Assembly (NCBI RefSeq): GCF_006438725.1
Contig: NZ_RCZD01000007.1
Span: forward strand, 186,001-250,000
Source of the DNA: Ewingella americana
GTDB lineage: Bacteria; Pseudomonadota; Gammaproteobacteria; Enterobacterales; Enterobacteriaceae
DNA length: 64,000 nucleotides
Reading direction: 5' to 3'
The translations under genes were made by a program, and so were the position numbers. Below are positions 32,582 through 43,690 of this stretch, piece by piece (the stretch's first letter is position 1; the number at the start of each line of letters is the position of its first letter). The notes beneath the pieces are model-generated. The model was not told the origin of the DNA. It searched no databases and saw nothing but the letters and a program-made list of their open reading frames with translations.

Positions 32582-32605
32582 GTCAGACGGATTAAAAGCG
32601 AACCG

Positions 32606-33541
32606 TCAGCCTTTTTTGTAAGCCTGTACGTGCAGCATTTCCAGCGCCAACGTGGCGGCAGCCAGTGCAGTGATTTCAGACTGGTCGTAAGCCGGAGCCA
32701 CTTCTACGATATCCATGCCGACGATATCCAGATCCAAGTCTTTCAGGCCGCGAACCAATTTCAGCGCACGATCTGACGTCAGGCCACCGATCACTGGCGT
32801 ACCCGTACCCGGCGCATGCGCCGGATCCAGACAGTCGATGTCGAAGCTCAGATAAACCGGCAGATCGCCAACGATCTGCTTAACCTGCGCCAGAATATCA
32901 CCCACAGTGCGGTCGTTAACCTGTGCAGCATCCAGAACGGTGAAACCCAGATTTTTGTCGAATTCAGTACGGATACCGATCTGCACCGAGTGGTTAGGGT
33001 CGATCAGGCCTTCGTTCGGTGCATGGAAGAACATGGTGCCGTGGTCGAATTTGCTGCCGTTGGAGTAGGTGTCGGTGTGCGCATCGAAATGTACCAGCGC
33101 CATTTTACCGAAGTGTTTTGCGTGCGCACGCAGCAGCGGCAGTGTCACAAAGTGGTCGCCACCGAAAGACAACATTCGCTTACCGGACGCCAGCACTTGT
33201 TCAGCGTGTTGTTGCAGTTTGTCCGTCAGATCCTGCGCATCACCGAAGTTGAACACCAGGTCGCCGCAGTCGATCACATTCAGGCGATCGCGCAGATCGA
33301 AATCCCACGGCCAGCGCTGACCTTCCCACGCCAGATTCACCGATACCTGACGAATAGCGCCAGGGCCCAGGCGTGCACCCGAACGGCCAGAGGTCGCCAT
33401 GTCGAAAGGAATACCGGTGATCACCCAGTCAGCATCTGAGTCGTATGGCTGGAAGTTCAGCGGGAAACGCAGAAAACCAAATGCGTTTGAAACCAGAGAG
33501 TTATCAGGCTGATGGCCTAAAGTGCTCACTAATTTGCTCAT
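32606..33541 (-). CDS. speB: Agmatinase
   Basis: Manganese ureohydrolase turning agmatine into putrescine and urea. The 311 aa compare with 306 in E. coli. Metal-binding residues lie in [21 protein letters not shown] and [19 protein letters not shown]. It follows speA on the same strand (88 bp gap), the pair forming the arginine route to putrescine. A UUCG terminator lies downstream. Confidence 0.97.
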   Translation of the reverse strand: MSKLVSTLGHQPDNSLVSNAFGFLRFPLNFQPYDSDADWVITGIPFDMATSGRSGARLGPGAIRQVSVNLAWEGQRWPWDFDLRDRLNVIDCGDLVFNFGDAQDLTDKLQQHAEQVLASGKRMLSFGGDHFVTLPLLRAHAKHFGKMALVHFDAHTDTYSNGSKFDHGTMFFHAPNEGLIDPNHSVQIGIRTEFDKNLGFTVLDAAQVNDRTVGDILAQVKQIVGDLPVYLSFDIDCLDPAHAPGTGTPVIGGLTSDRALKLVRGLKDLDLDIVGMDIVEVAPAYDQSEITALAAATLALEMLHVQAYKKG

Positions 33542-33629
33542 AAAAAGTCCTCTTTGAATAGGGCATTGCGACGTTTGTACGTCGCAATATTATAGGTAAC
33601 ATCTTTATAGGTAAAAAAGGGGCCTGCGG

Positions 33630-35612
33630 TTACTCGTCTTCTTCCAGATAGGTGTAACCGTACAAACCGGCTTCAAACTCTTCGACAAACTGCGCCTGCA
33701 GATCGGCATCCAGATCGGTTTCTTTTACCTGATCACGGAAGCGGGTCAGCAACACGTTCGGATCCAGCTGCACGTACTCCAGCATGTCGGCCACGGTGTC
33801 GCCTTCATCGGATTGCTGCACTTCGATGCTACCGTCAGGGAAGACAAACACGTCCACCGCCGCAGTATCACCAAACAGGTTGTGCATGTTGCCGAGAATT
33901 TCCTGATACGCGCCAACCATAAAGAAGCCCAGTAATGGCGGATTCTCCGGATCATACGGCGGCATTGGCATAGTGGTTGCCACGCCGTCACCGTCGATGT
34001 AGTGATCGATAGTCCCGTCGGAGTCACAGGTGATATCCAGCAGCACGGCACGGCCGACCGGCGGTTTATCCAACCCTTCCAGTGGCAGAACCGGGAACAG
34101 CTGATCGATACCCCATGCATCCGGCATAGACTGGAACAACGAGAAGTTGACGTACAGCTTGTCCGCCATGCGTTCTTGCAACTCGTCGATGATCGGACGA
34201 TGCGCACGGTTACTTGGATCCAGCTGATCCTGAATCTTATTACAGATATTCAGGTAGATATCTTCCGCCCAGGCGCGCTGAGTGAGATCCAAAATACCGT
34301 GTGCGTACTGGCTGTGGACGTCATGCAAGTCCATCTGGCTGTCATGCAGCCATTCGCGCAGTGAGCGGCGATTTTCCGGATCGTGCATTTCATTCCAGGT
34401 ATCCCACATGCTGCCGAGCGCACGCGGTGCGTCTTCTTCCGGGGCAATCGGGTCACGGAATTCATTGCGCTCAACGCCGATGATGTTGGACACCAGCACC
34501 GTATGGTGCGCGGTAACCGCACGGCCAGACTCGGTGATCACGGTCGGATGCGGCAGGCCGTGCTCATTACAGGCATCGCCGATCCCCCAAATCACGTTGT
34601 TCGCGTATTCGTTCAGGCCATAGTTGACCGAGCAGTCAGACTGCGAACGGGTGCCTTCATAGTCAACGCCCAAACCGCCGCCGACGTCAAAACACTGAAT
34701 ATTAACGCCAAGCTTGTGTAACTCAACGTAGAAACGCGCAGATTCACGCACGCCGGTTGAGATATCACGGATATTTGATAACTGGGAACCGAGATGGAAG
34801 TGCAGCAGTTGCAAGCTTTCCAGGCGGTTGGCTTCGCGCAGCATTTCCACCAGTTGCAGAACCTGCGAGGCCGCCAGACCAAATTTGGATTTTTCGCCAC
34901 CGCTTGACTGCCACTTGCCGGAGCCCTGAGACGACAGACGCGCACGCACGCCGAGGCGCGGGGTCACATTCAGGCGTTCGGCCTCTTCCAGCACCAGTTT
35001 AATTTCGGTCATCTTCTCGATAACCAGATAAACCTTGTGACCAAGCTTCTCACCGATCAGTGCCAGACGGATGTATTCACGGTCTTTATAGCCGTTACAG
35101 ACGATCACCGAGCGGGTCATCCCTGCATGCGCCAGTACGGCCATCAGTTCTGCTTTAGAACCGGCTTCCAGACCCAGCGGTTCGCCGGATTCGACCAGCG
35201 ACTCAATCACGCGGCGATGCTGGTTTACCTTAATCGGATATACCAGGAAGTAGTCACCCTCGTAGCCGAACGACTCACGCGCACGTTTAAAGGCGGCATT
35301 AATCGAACGCAGACGGTGCTGTAAAATTTGTGGGAAGCAGAATAGCGCTGGCAGACGTTGACCGTCCTGCTCACGCATATCTTTCACCAGTTGCGCCAGA
35401 TCCACGCGGGCCGACGGGACGTCAGGGTCAGGGCAAACACTGATGTGGCCCAGTTCGTTGACGTCATAATAATTGTTACCCCAATAGGCAACGTTGTAAG
35501 TGCGCAGCATTTTGCTGGCATCACGATCGTTCACGGCAACCTCCTGCATGGAGCGCAAAGAAACAGAATCGCCCGCATGTGACGGACGGTGGGACTGGAT
35601 GTCATCAGACAT
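33630..35612 (-). CDS. speA: Biosynthetic arginine decarboxylase
   Basis: PLP and Mg-dependent enzyme making agmatine from arginine. The 660 aa compare with 658 in E. coli. The fold-III PLP motif is [13 protein letters not shown] (lysine near 128); [14 protein letters not shown] and [14 protein letters not shown] bind the phosphate. The ATG overlaps the end of a small upstream frame resembling yqgB. speB follows. The start [16 protein letters not shown] is preceded by GAGGA. Confidence 0.96.
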   Translation of the reverse strand: MSDDIQSHRPSHAGDSVSLRSMQEVAVNDRDASKMLRTYNVAYWGNNYYDVNELGHISVCPDPDVPSARVDLAQLVKDMREQDGQRLPALFCFPQILQHRLRSINAAFKRARESFGYEGDYFLVYPIKVNQHRRVIESLVESGEPLGLEAGSKAELMAVLAHAGMTRSVIVCNGYKDREYIRLALIGEKLGHKVYLVIEKMTEIKLVLEEAERLNVTPRLGVRARLSSQGSGKWQSSGGEKSKFGLAASQVLQLVEMLREANRLESLQLLHFHLGSQLSNIRDISTGVRESARFYVELHKLGVNIQCFDVGGGLGVDYEGTRSQSDCSVNYGLNEYANNVIWGIGDACNEHGLPHPTVITESGRAVTAHHTVLVSNIIGVERNEFRDPIAPEEDAPRALGSMWDTWNEMHDPENRRSLREWLHDSQMDLHDVHSQYAHGILDLTQRAWAEDIYLNICNKIQDQLDPSNRAHRPIIDELQERMADKLYVNFSLFQSMPDAWGIDQLFPVLPLEGLDKPPVGRAVLLDITCDSDGTIDHYIDGDGVATTMPMPPYDPENPPLLGFFMVGAYQEILGNMHNLFGDTAAVDVFVFPDGSIEVQQSDEGDTVADMLEYVQLDPNVLLTRFRDQVKETDLDADLQAQFVEEFEAGLYGYTYLEEDE

Positions 35613-35748
35613 AGGTAAATCCTCTTTCTACACTGACAACATGGCCAGCCACTATCGCAGTAACAACAGGTGAGAACAACCCGAACGGCTGGCTTTCAGA
35701 CAGGATAAAACCCTGTGCGCCACAGCCCCGGAACTGTTTTTCACTCAT
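35605..35748 (-). CDS. Small ORF overlapping speA start, YqgB-like
   Basis: A 47-codon frame, [20 protein letters not shown] to ERGFTYV, that ends eight bases inside speA. E. coli carries yqgB (43 aa) at the same spot and orientation. The likeness is limited to a stretch of the type GLxSxxxxAIV ([15 protein letters not shown] here). A GTG start five codons earlier (35763) has a better spaced GGAG. The overlap suggests translational coupling to speA. Family assignment is tentative. Confidence 0.5.
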   Translation of the reverse strand: MSEKQFRGCGAQGFILSESQPFGLFSPVVTAIVAGHVVSVERGFTYV

Positions 35749-35763
35749 ATGATTGTAAAACAC

Positions 35764-36290
35764 GTTGTTAGACTCCGTATAACGAGTCAGGAGAAACCAA
35801 AGGGGTAAATGCCCCGAGAGGTTGCAGGTTACGTCAGTTTTGTGTCGGGAATACGATGATGAGTCGGACCGATGTTACTGAGTAGCGTGCAGATGTCGGC
35901 AACTGACCTGTCTATAGTCAGGCTGTTTATAACATCGCAGGGATGACAGAATTTTTTCTGATAGAAGTGCTGCATGGCCGATTAGAGTCTGCAGGAGAGG
36001 CTGTTGAAATGTAACAAGCGGTAAAAAGTGGGTCATTAACCTAACCACCTCCACACGTGCCACGCATCACCCGCGGGCATTCGAGCTGACTGAACAGTAT
36101 TCACTGGAATACGCCGCAGACCGTAATGAATGTCATAGCGCGCGCCGTTTATACCGGCAACCCGCTGTAATTGCAAAATGAAATTGCGCCGCAGATGGTT
36201 TCGATATGTGAATATCACTGCAAAGCCGCACAATAACGCCATCTTCATCACAAAAATGACTGGCTTTCAGAACCTCTGCTATCCTAAAAT
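35764..36290. promoter_or_regulatory. speA leader and speA-metK divergent region
   Basis: About 530 bp with no recognised gene; it must hold the speA promoter and its long leader. A 53-codon minus frame (36036-35875, MTHFLPLVTFQQPLLQTLIG) has a GGAGGT ten bases before its ATG and ends 110 bp before the YqgB-like frame, but I know no homologue. Other frames lack a ribosome site. Confidence 0.4.
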
Positions 36291-36322
36291 AGCCGTCCAG
36301 ATGTTAATCCGTCCGTAGCTAC
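36291..36322 (+). promoter_or_regulatory. Tandem met boxes upstream of metK
   Basis: Consecutive 8-mers AGCCGTCC, AGATGTTA, ATCCGTCC and GTAGCTAC resemble the MetJ box AGACGTCT repeated head to tail. metK is a known MetJ target; the boxes lie about 150 bp upstream of its start, next to a TATCCT-like -10. Confidence 0.55.
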
Positions 36323-36473
36323 TGTAAGGATTGACTGTCGAACTGCTTCAAGGCTTTGCCTTATGGGGACATGCAGGACGCATTGCGACAATGGCGAGCA
36401 CAGCTCCTCATCTGCCAGTCTCCCCAGTGCTTTGCAGTGATATCTAACCCGTCGTATGAAGGTAAAGAACATA

Positions 36474-37625
36474 ATGGCTAAACACCTCTTCACGTCCGAA
36501 TCTGTTTCAGAAGGACATCCAGATAAAATCGCCGACCAAATTTCCGATGCCGTACTGGACGCGATTTTAGAACAAGACCCGAAAGCACGTGTTGCATGTG
36601 AAACTTATGTTAAAACCGGCATGGTCCTCGTGGGGGGTGAAATCACCACCAGCGCATGGGTCGACGTAGAAGAAATCACCCGTCAGACCATCCGCGAAAT
36701 TGGCTACGTCAATTCTCAGATGGGTTTCGATGCCAACTCTTGCGCCGTACTGAGCGCCATCGGCAAACAGTCGCCGGATATCAACCAGGGCGTTGATCGT
36801 CAAGATCCACTGGAACAAGGCGCAGGCGACCAGGGCTTGATGTTTGGTTATGCAACCAACGAAACTGACGTACTGATGCCAGCCCCGATCACCTACGCAC
36901 ACCGTCTGGTGCAGCGTCAGGCTGAAGTGCGTAAAGCAGGTATTTTGTCGTGGTTGCGTCCTGATGCAAAAAGCCAGGTCACCTTCCAGTATGAGGACGG
37001 CAAAATTGTCGGTATCGACGCCGTTGTGCTGTCTACTCAACACTCTGAAGAGATTGGGCTGAAAGATCTGCAGGAAGCGGTGATGGAAGAGATCATCAAA
37101 CCCGTGCTGCCTGCCGAGTGGCTGAATGCCGGAACTAAATACCACATCAACCCGACGGGCCGTTTTGTTATCGGCGGACCAATGGGTGACTGCGGTCTGA
37201 CCGGCCGTAAAATCATCGTGGATACCTACGGCGGCATGGCGCGTCACGGTGGCGGTGCGTTCTCAGGTAAAGATCCGTCGAAAGTTGACCGTTCAGCAGC
37301 TTACGCGGCACGTTATGTCGCGAAAAACATCGTGGCTGCCGGTCTGGCTGACCGTTGCGAAATCCAGGTCTCTTACGCCATCGGCGTGGCAGAACCGACT
37401 TCCATCATGGTGGAAACCTTCGGTACCGGTAAAATTTCCAACGAGCAATTGACTCTGCTGGTACGCGAGTTCTTCGACCTGCGCCCATACGGTTTGATTC
37501 AGATGATGGATCTTCTGCACCCTATCTACAAAGAAACCGCTGCCTACGGTCACTTTGGTCGCGAACATTTCCCTTGGGAAAAAACCGACCGTGCCGAACA
37601 GCTGCGCGACGCTGCCGGCGTGTAA
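36474..37625 (+). CDS. metK: S-adenosylmethionine synthetase
   Basis: Makes S-adenosylmethionine from methionine and ATP; cytoplasmic tetramer. I start at [20 protein letters not shown], giving 383 aa (E. coli 384), and ignore six in-frame codons upstream. Signature [12 protein letters not shown] and [16 protein letters not shown] are intact, with the methionine loop between about 98 and 108. Divergent from speA, with MetJ-like boxes upstream and a terminator downstream. Confidence 0.97.
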   Translation: MAKHLFTSESVSEGHPDKIADQISDAVLDAILEQDPKARVACETYVKTGMVLVGGEITTSAWVDVEEITRQTIREIGYVNSQMGFDANSCAVLSAIGKQSPDINQGVDRQDPLEQGAGDQGLMFGYATNETDVLMPAPITYAHRLVQRQAEVRKAGILSWLRPDAKSQVTFQYEDGKIVGIDAVVLSTQHSEEIGLKDLQEAVMEEIIKPVLPAEWLNAGTKYHINPTGRFVIGGPMGDCGLTGRKIIVDTYGGMARHGGGAFSGKDPSKVDRSAAYAARYVAKNIVAAGLADRCEIQVSYAIGVAEPTSIMVETFGTGKISNEQLTLLVREFFDLRPYGLIQMMDLLHPIYKETAAYGHFGREHFPWEKTDRAEQLRDAAGV

Positions 37626-37650
37626 TTTCAGCGCTGCGTCGGACCTTAAA

Positions 37651-37680
37651 AAAACCCTGCCATTTTGGCGGGGTTTTTTA
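37651..37680 (+). terminator. Terminator after metK
   Basis: CCCTGCC-ATTTT-GGCGGGG with A-rich upstream arm and six T, 25 bp after the stop. Confidence 0.85.
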
Positions 37681-37726
37681 TTACCTGCATTTTAACGATG
37701 ACATTTAAGCAAGCAATCAGAGTGGA

Positions 37727-37742
37727 ATGAAAACGATTACAA
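37727..37742 (+). promoter_or_regulatory. Distal GalR/GalS-like operator of galP
   Basis: ATGAAAACGATTACAA fits GTGNAANCGNTTNCAC in its core CGATTACA. It is 184 bp upstream of the second operator. Confidence 0.5.
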
Positions 37743-37910
37743 AATATAATTCGTTTATAATTAATAGATTAAAGTAATACCCCCCAGAGAAAATACGTAA
37801 TTTGATTGATCCAAGTCAAAAAATTAAGTATTACCCTCCCCCCGCAGCCCTTTCCGCCCGGCTATATCCCGTAAAAGCTTCTCACCACTGAGATGCTTTC
37901 CAAGCATTAA

Positions 37911-37926
37911 GTGTAAGCGATTACAA
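37911..37926 (+). promoter_or_regulatory. Proximal GalR/GalS operator of galP
   Basis: GTGTAAGCGATTACAA agrees with GTGNAANCGNTTNCAC except for the last base. It is 84 bp upstream of galP. GalR and GalS control galP in E. coli. Confidence 0.65.
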
Positions 37927-37929
37927 CTC

Positions 37930-37945
37930 TGTGATCTGGCGCACT
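37930..37945 (+). promoter_or_regulatory. CRP-like site next to gal operator
   Basis: TGTGATCTGGCGCACT keeps TGTGA and the central CAC of the second half. It follows the operator by three bases, an arrangement seen in other gal-regulon promoters. Confidence 0.4.
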
Positions 37946-38009
37946 TTCAACCGGGGTCAGGGCAAATAACATAACAAGCTAAGCATTATTGCTATCTTTT
38001 GGAGGCAGG

Positions 38010-39404
38010 ATGAGTAACTCAACGTATGGCAAAAAGAAACGCTCGAATAAAAGCGTCACTTTCTTTGTTTGTTTTCTCGCCGCACTGGCTGGCCTGTTGT
38101 TCGGGCTGGATATCGGCGTCATTGCTGGTGCTCTTCCCTTCATCAGTCATGAATTCCAGATAACCAGCCATCAGCAAGAGTGGGTCGTCAGCTCAATGAT
38201 GTTTGGTGCCGCTGTCGGTGCCATCGGCAGTGGCTGGCTCAACTTCCGTCTGGGCCGTAAATATAGCCTGATGATTGGTGCCGTGCTGTTTGTGGTCGGT
38301 TCGCTGTGTTCAGCCTTCGCGCCAAATACCGAGGTGCTGATTGTCGCTCGTGTGTTACTGGGTCTGGCTGTGGGTATCGCCTCTTATACCGCCCCGGTTT
38401 ATCTGTCGGAAATCGCACCAGAAAAAATTCGTGGCAGCATGATTTCCATGTACCAGTTGATGATCACCATCGGTATTTTGGCAGCCTATCTGTCCGACAC
38501 CGGCTTCAGTTATACCGGCGAATGGCGCTGGATGCTGGGCGTTATCACCCTGCCGGCACTGCTGCTGCTGATTGGCGTGTTCTTCCTGCCTGACAGCCCG
38601 CGTTGGCTGGCCGCCCGTGGCAACGATGATAAAGCCCGCCGTGTGCTGGAAAAACTGCGTGATTCCACCGCCCAGGCGAAAAGCGAGCTGGATGAAATCC
38701 GTGAAAGCCTGAAGATTAAACAGAGTGGCTGGGGCCTGTTCACCAGCAATACAAACTTCCGTCGTGCGGTATACCTCGGCATCCTGTTGCAGGTTATGCA
38801 ACAGTTCACCGGTATGAATGTCATCATGTATTACGCACCGAAAATCTTTGGTATTGCCGGTTTCGCCAGCACCTCTCAACAGATGTGGGGCACGGTGATC
38901 GTCGGTATCGTTAACGTACTGGCGACCTTTATTGCCATTGGCCTGGTGGATCGTTGGGGCCGTAAACCGACCCTTAAACTGGGCTTCCTGGTGATGGCGG
39001 TTGGCATGGGTATCTTGGGTACCATGCTGCACATTGGCGTGGAATCTGACGTGGCGAAATACTTCTCCATCGCGATGCTGCTGATGTTCATCGTCGGTTT
39101 CGCCATGAGTGCCGGCCCGCTGATCTGGGTACTGTGCTCTGAAATCCAACCGCTGCGCGGCCGTGACTTCGGTATCACCGTCTCCACAACAACCAATTGG
39201 ATCGCCAACATGATTGTCGGCGCAACCTTCCTGACCATGCTAGAAACCCTCGGCAACGCCAATACCTTCTGGGTATACGCAGCGCTGAACGTGGTGTTCA
39301 TCTTCATCACCATTGCGCTGATCCCTGAGACGAAGAATGTGTCTCTGGAACACATCGAACGCAATCTGATGAAAGGCGAACCGCTGCGCGACATCGGTAA
39401 GTAA
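38010..39404 (+). CDS. galP: Galactose/proton symporter GalP
   Basis: Major-facilitator sugar porter that brings galactose (and glucose) in with protons. The 464 aa equal E. coli. Twelve hydrophobic segments; sugar-porter motifs [26 protein letters not shown] and the [14 protein letters not shown] stretch are kept, and [16 protein letters not shown] lies in the central loop. Start MSNSTYGKK has GGAGG four bases upstream; seven earlier in-frame codons cover that site. The N-terminal 10 residues differ from E. coli. Confidence 0.96.
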   Translation: MSNSTYGKKKRSNKSVTFFVCFLAALAGLLFGLDIGVIAGALPFISHEFQITSHQQEWVVSSMMFGAAVGAIGSGWLNFRLGRKYSLMIGAVLFVVGSLCSAFAPNTEVLIVARVLLGLAVGIASYTAPVYLSEIAPEKIRGSMISMYQLMITIGILAAYLSDTGFSYTGEWRWMLGVITLPALLLLIGVFFLPDSPRWLAARGNDDKARRVLEKLRDSTAQAKSELDEIRESLKIKQSGWGLFTSNTNFRRAVYLGILLQVMQQFTGMNVIMYYAPKIFGIAGFASTSQQMWGTVIVGIVNVLATFIAIGLVDRWGRKPTLKLGFLVMAVGMGILGTMLHIGVESDVAKYFSIAMLLMFIVGFAMSAGPLIWVLCSEIQPLRGRDFGITVSTTTNWIANMIVGATFLTMLETLGNANTFWVYAALNVVFIFITIALIPETKNVSLEHIERNLMKGEPLRDIGK

Positions 39405-39490
39405 GTTCAGAGAATATGTCAGTACGGCTGGGGGCGATAAAACGCCCCCAGTTATTGCATCTCCCCCCTGCCCGATTTATTCTTCGCCTG

Positions 39491-40006
39491 ATGAAAAGCC
39501 CCCGACTCCCCATTGCCCTGCAACAAGCCGTCATGCGCTGCCTGCGGGAAAAACTCCAGCTGGCCAATACCCATTTCGGTACGGATTACCCCGAACCAGA
39601 AATCAGCTATCAGCAGCGCGGCACCAGTGCGGGCAGTGCCTACCTGCAACACTGGCAAATCCGGCTCAACCCGGTATTACTGGCCGAGAATCAACAGCCC
39701 TTTGTCGATGAAGTTGTCCCCCACGAACTGGCGCATCTGCTGGTTTACCGACGTTTTGGCCGCGCTGCCGCGCCACACGGTAAAGAGTGGCGTTGGATGA
39801 TGGAGCATGTGCTTGGCGTCAGTGCCAGCCGCACCCACAAATTCGAAACCGCCTCGGTACAAAGCAAAACTTACCCCTATTTATGTGCCTGTCAGGACCA
39901 TCAACTGACCGTGCGCCGCCATAACCGGGTTATGCGAAAAGAAGCTGAATATCGCTGTCGTCATTGTGGGGAACTGTTACGGTTTAACGTCAAAGGCAAC
40001 GGTTAA
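39491..40006 (+). CDS. sprT: SprT family zinc protein
   Basis: SprT-like putative zinc metallopeptidase; role in bacteria unclear. I start at [20 protein letters not shown] (171 aa; E. coli 165). The HELAH motif in [18 protein letters not shown] with APHGKEW supplies three ligands, and a zinc ribbon (CACQDH ... CRHCGE) closes the protein. It lies between galP and endA, the usual order. Confidence 0.93.
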   Translation: MKSPRLPIALQQAVMRCLREKLQLANTHFGTDYPEPEISYQQRGTSAGSAYLQHWQIRLNPVLLAENQQPFVDEVVPHELAHLLVYRRFGRAAAPHGKEWRWMMEHVLGVSASRTHKFETASVQSKTYPYLCACQDHQLTVRRHNRVMRKEAEYRCRHCGELLRFNVKGNG

Positions 40007-40105
40007 TTGTATGATTATTAACCAATAAAAATCATCTTTCGCTGATTGTCACCCCAGGATGTATCCGCTACCCTGCGTGCTTTTCGCATCAGGTTGTTTT
40101 GGAAT

Positions 40106-40810
40106 ATGTCTCGCAAAATTGTTGTCTCAGCACTTATCTTCACCGCGTTACTTCCGCTCTCTGCACTCAGCAAAGGTATTAATAACTTCACTCAGGCCAA
40201 AGCCGAGGCCGTAAAAGTCAATCAGGGCGCGCAGACGTTTTACTGTGGATGCGACATCAGCTGGCAGGGAAAAAAAGGCACGCCGGATCTAAAATCCTGC
40301 GGCTATCAGGTACGAAAAAGTGAATTACGTGCCAACAGAATTGAGTGGGAACATGTAATGCCGGCCTGGCAGTTTGGTCATTTACGCCAGTGCTGGCAGG
40401 ACGGCGGGCGAAAAAACTGTGCGAAAGATGAAGATTACCGCCAGATCGAAACGGACCTGCACAATCTTCAGCCTGCTATCGGCGAGGTCAACGGCGACCG
40501 CAATAACTTTATGTACAGCCAGTGGAACGGCGGCGAAGGCCAGTACGGACGCTGCGAAATGAAAATCGACTTCAAAGAAAAAGCGGCAGAGCCCCCTGCC
40601 AGAGCGCGCGGCGCGATTGCCCGTACCTATTTCTATATGCGTGATCGTTATCAGCTGAATTTATCCCGCCAGCAGACGCAGCTGTTCACCGCCTGGGATC
40701 GCCAGTACCCAGTCACCGGTTGGGAGTGCGAGCGAGACAACCGCATCGCCAGCGTGCAGGGGAATCATAATCTTTATGTTCAGCAGGCTTGTGCGCAGAG
40801 AAAAAGCTAA
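40106..40810 (+). CDS. endA: Endonuclease I
   Basis: Periplasmic nuclease that cuts double-stranded DNA. Signal peptide [22 protein letters not shown], then 212 residues (total 234; E. coli 235). The beta-beta-alpha catalytic core [15 protein letters not shown] holds the His, followed by [18 protein letters not shown]. Eight cysteines, including CGCDISW, fit the disulfide-bonded enzyme. Its start is set by the signal peptide; 20 earlier codons are rejected. Confidence 0.95.
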   Translation: MSRKIVVSALIFTALLPLSALSKGINNFTQAKAEAVKVNQGAQTFYCGCDISWQGKKGTPDLKSCGYQVRKSELRANRIEWEHVMPAWQFGHLRQCWQDGGRKNCAKDEDYRQIETDLHNLQPAIGEVNGDRNNFMYSQWNGGEGQYGRCEMKIDFKEKAAEPPARARGAIARTYFYMRDRYQLNLSRQQTQLFTAWDRQYPVTGWECERDNRIASVQGNHNLYVQQACAQRKS

Positions 40811-40909
40811 CTTAGTATTAAACACATCACCAGAGCACATTAGCTCGCGACAACGCGGGCTAATAACGCCAAAATAGCCACTTCAACACTTTAAGGACAG
40901 CTGCCCCAC

Positions 40910-41641
40910 ATGCGCATACCTCGCATTTTTCACCCGCAACCTATTACCGACAACAGCGAGATTGCGCTGAGCGAAGACGCTGCCAATCACACGGGCCGCG
41001 TATTGCGTATGCAAACGGGCCAGAGTATCCAGCTGTTTGACGGCAGCAATCAGCTGTTCGACGCCACCATTACTCAGGTGGATAAGAAAAGCGTCAAGGT
41101 TAGCGTAACGGCAGGCGTAGTGGCTGATAATGAATCCCCGCTGAATCTGCATCTCGGGCAGGTGATTTCGCGCGGCGAGAAGATGGAATTCACCATTCAG
41201 AAATCTATTGAGCTGGGCGTAAATACCATTACGCCACTGTTTTCCGAGCGTTGCGGCGTCAAACTTGACGGCGAACGTCTGGAGAAGAAATTGCAGCAAT
41301 GGCAGAAGATTGCGATTGCTGCCTGCGAACAGTGCGGGCGAAACCGTATCCCAGAAATTCGCCCCGCGATGCAGCTTGAAGCCTGGTGTGCCGAGCAGGA
41401 CGACAGCCTGAAACTGAACCTGCATCCGCGCGCCAGCCACAGCATTAATACCCTGCCGCTGCCGGTGACCCACGTTCGTCTGTTGATCGGCCCGGAAGGC
41501 GGTTTGTCCGCCGAAGAAATTGCAATGACCTCCGGTTACGGATTTACTGATATCCTGCTGGGACCCCGTGTTCTGCGCACAGAAACTACAGCACTCACCG
41601 CGATAACGGCCTTACAGGTTCGTTTCGGCGATCTGGGTTAA
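40910..41641 (+). CDS. rsmE: 16S rRNA m3U1498 methyltransferase
   Basis: SPOUT-fold methyltransferase for U1498 of 16S rRNA. The 243 aa equal E. coli. An N-terminal PUA-like domain ([11 protein letters not shown] to about 70) precedes the knotted domain; SAM-binding signatures are [13 protein letters not shown] and [16 protein letters not shown]. gshB begins 11 bp after the stop, so the two are co-transcribed. Confidence 0.95.
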   Translation: MRIPRIFHPQPITDNSEIALSEDAANHTGRVLRMQTGQSIQLFDGSNQLFDATITQVDKKSVKVSVTAGVVADNESPLNLHLGQVISRGEKMEFTIQKSIELGVNTITPLFSERCGVKLDGERLEKKLQQWQKIAIAACEQCGRNRIPEIRPAMQLEAWCAEQDDSLKLNLHPRASHSINTLPLPVTHVRLLIGPEGGLSAEEIAMTSGYGFTDILLGPRVLRTETTALTAITALQVRFGDLG

Positions 41642-41652
41642 GAGGAGACCAA

Positions 41653-42603
41653 ATGATCAAGCTTGGCATCGTAATGGACCCTATTTCGTCCATTAACATC
41701 AAAAAAGACACCAGCTTCGCGATGTTGCTGGAAGCACAAAGCCGTGGTTATGAACTGCATTATATGGAGATGGACTCTCTGTATCTGCGCGGCGGTGAAG
41801 GCCGTGCAGTGACACGTAAACTGAATGTTAAGCAAGATTACGACGGCTGGTATGAATTCGGCACCGAGCAGGACATCGCCCTGCAGGAACTCGATGTGAT
41901 CCTGATGCGTAAGGACCCGCCGTTTGATACCGAATTTATCTATGCCACTTATATCCTTGAGCGCGCCGAAGAAAAAGGCACGCTGATCGTTAACAAACCG
42001 CAGAGCCTGCGTGACTGTAACGAAAAGCTGTTTACCGCCTGGTTCCCGGAACTGACCCCAGATACGCTGGTCACTCGCAATTCTGCGCAGTTGAAAGCTT
42101 TCCATAAAGAGCACACCGACGTGATCCTCAAGCCGCTCGATGGCATGGGTGGCGCATCGATTTTCCGTCTGAAGCCGGAAGATGCCAACGTGTCAGTGAT
42201 CATCGAAACCCTGACCGAGCACGGTAGCCGTTTCTGTATGGCGCAGAATTATTTGCCGGCGATTAAAGACGGTGACAAACGCGTGCTGGTGGTCGACGGC
42301 GAACCGGTGCCTTACTGCCTGGCACGCATTCCGGCACAGGGCGAAACCCGTGGTAATCTGGCTGCCGGTGGCCGTGGCGAAGCGCGTCCACTGACCGAGA
42401 GCGACTGGGCGATTGCCCGTAAAGTGGCACCGGTGCTGAAAGAAAAAGGGCTGATTTTTGTCGGTCTGGACATCATTGGCGACCGCCTGACTGAAATCAA
42501 CGTCACCAGCCCGACCTGTGCGCGTGAAATCGAAGCCGCATTCCCGATTTCCGTCACCGGTATGCTGATGGACGCGATCGAAAAACGTCTCGCACACCGT
42601 TAA
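41653..42603 (+). CDS. gshB: Glutathione synthetase
   Basis: ATP-grasp enzyme adding glycine to gamma-glutamylcysteine. The 316 aa equal E. coli. GIVMDPISSINIKKD starts the protein; ILKPLDGMGGASIFRL and FVGLDIIGDRLTEINVTSP are ATP and Mg sites. AAGAGGAGACC is the ribosome site. It is the second gene of rsmE-gshB-yqgE-yqgF. Confidence 0.97.
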   Translation: MIKLGIVMDPISSINIKKDTSFAMLLEAQSRGYELHYMEMDSLYLRGGEGRAVTRKLNVKQDYDGWYEFGTEQDIALQELDVILMRKDPPFDTEFIYATYILERAEEKGTLIVNKPQSLRDCNEKLFTAWFPELTPDTLVTRNSAQLKAFHKEHTDVILKPLDGMGGASIFRLKPEDANVSVIIETLTEHGSRFCMAQNYLPAIKDGDKRVLVVDGEPVPYCLARIPAQGETRGNLAAGGRGEARPLTESDWAIARKVAPVLKEKGLIFVGLDIIGDRLTEINVTSPTCAREIEAAFPISVTGMLMDAIEKRLAHR

Positions 42604-42677
42604 TTTATTTAACGTTCTGTCTAATGGCGTAATTTTATTACGCCATCATTTTTCTGAGGTTAACCATCCTGCATACC

Positions 42678-43241
42678 ATGAATCTACAACATCACTTTCT
42701 CATTGCGATGCCTGGGCTGGATGAACCCCAGTTCAAACGTTCTGTTGTGTATATCTGCGAACATAATGAAGATGGCGCAATGGGTCTGGTAATTAATAAA
42801 CTGGTGGAAGATTTCACCATCGAGAACGTACTCGACAAGCTGGAGATCACCCCCACCCCACGCGATCCGGCTATCCGTCTCGATCGCCCGGTGTTTTCCG
42901 GCGGCCCACTGGCAGACGATCGCGGTTTTATTTTGCACACACCGCGCAGTGGTTTTGGCTCCAGCATTCAGATTTCAGACACCACGATGATCACCACGTC
43001 CAAAGATGTACTGGAAACGCTGGGCACGCCGGAACAGCCTAAAGACGTGCTGGTCGCGCTGGGCTATGCCGCATGGGAACAGGGCCAGTTGGAAAGAGAG
43101 TTGCTGGATAACGCCTGGCTGACCATCGAAGCCAGCAGCGATATTTTGTTCCGCACACCCATCGCTGACCGCTGGCGTGAAGCCGCAAAAATGATCGGCA
43201 TCGATGTCGGCCAGCTCGCCACCCACGCAGGTCGTGCATAA
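42678..43241 (+). CDS. yqgE: UPF0301/AlgH family protein YqgE
   Basis: Conserved protein of unknown biochemistry (AlgH in Pseudomonas). The 187 aa match E. coli. [20 protein letters not shown] and [17 protein letters not shown] are the family signature, followed by [16 protein letters not shown]. The TAA stop shares its last A with the ATG of yqgF, so translation is coupled. Confidence 0.94.
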   Translation: MNLQHHFLIAMPGLDEPQFKRSVVYICEHNEDGAMGLVINKLVEDFTIENVLDKLEITPTPRDPAIRLDRPVFSGGPLADDRGFILHTPRSGFGSSIQISDTTMITTSKDVLETLGTPEQPKDVLVALGYAAWEQGQLERELLDNAWLTIEASSDILFRTPIADRWREAAKMIGIDVGQLATHAGRA

Positions 43242-43690
43242 TGGCTAACCGCACCGTATTTGCCTTTGATTTCGGCACCAAAAGTATCGGGCTGGCGATT
43301 GGCCAGGAAGTCACGGGGACCGCCCGTCCCCTGACCTCGTTCAAAGCGCAGGACGGCACCCCGGACTGGCAGAAGATCGAGAAACTGCTCAAAGAGTGGT
43401 TACCGGACGTGGTGGTGGTTGGCCTGCCGCTGAACATGGACGGCACCGAACAACCCCTGACCGCCCGCGCCCGCAAATTTGCCAACCGCTTACATGGTCG
43501 CTTTGGGGTGCAGGTTGAACTGCATGACGAACGCCTGAGCACCGTCGAAGCCCGCGCTGAACTGTTCGACCGTGGTGGTTTCCGCGCACTCGACAAAGGC
43601 AGCGTGGATGCAGCTTCTGCAGTGATCATTCTGGAAAGCTGGTTTGAGAAGCAATGGAGCCAGCCAGCGGCGGAGTCACCTCAGAAATAA
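43241..43690 (+). CDS. yqgF: RNase H-fold nuclease YqgF (RuvX)
   Basis: Essential in E. coli, involved in 16S rRNA 5'-end processing and perhaps transcription antitermination. The 149 aa exceed E. coli (138) by an extended tail ([14 protein letters not shown]). The RNase H-fold aspartates lie in [24 protein letters not shown] and [12 protein letters not shown]. The tail overlaps the 3' end of yggR by 65 bp on the opposite strand. Confidence 0.94.
   Translation: MANRTVFAFDFGTKSIGLAIGQEVTGTARPLTSFKAQDGTPDWQKIEKLLKEWLPDVVVVGLPLNMDGTEQPLTARARKFANRLHGRFGVQVELHDERLSTVEARAELFDRGGFRALDKGSVDAASAVIILESWFEKQWSQPAAESPQK

Noticed and set aside
36036..36251. 71-codon minus frame upstream of speA
   Set aside because: No ribosome binding site and no recognisable family; lies in the speA leader and overlaps a better candidate frame.
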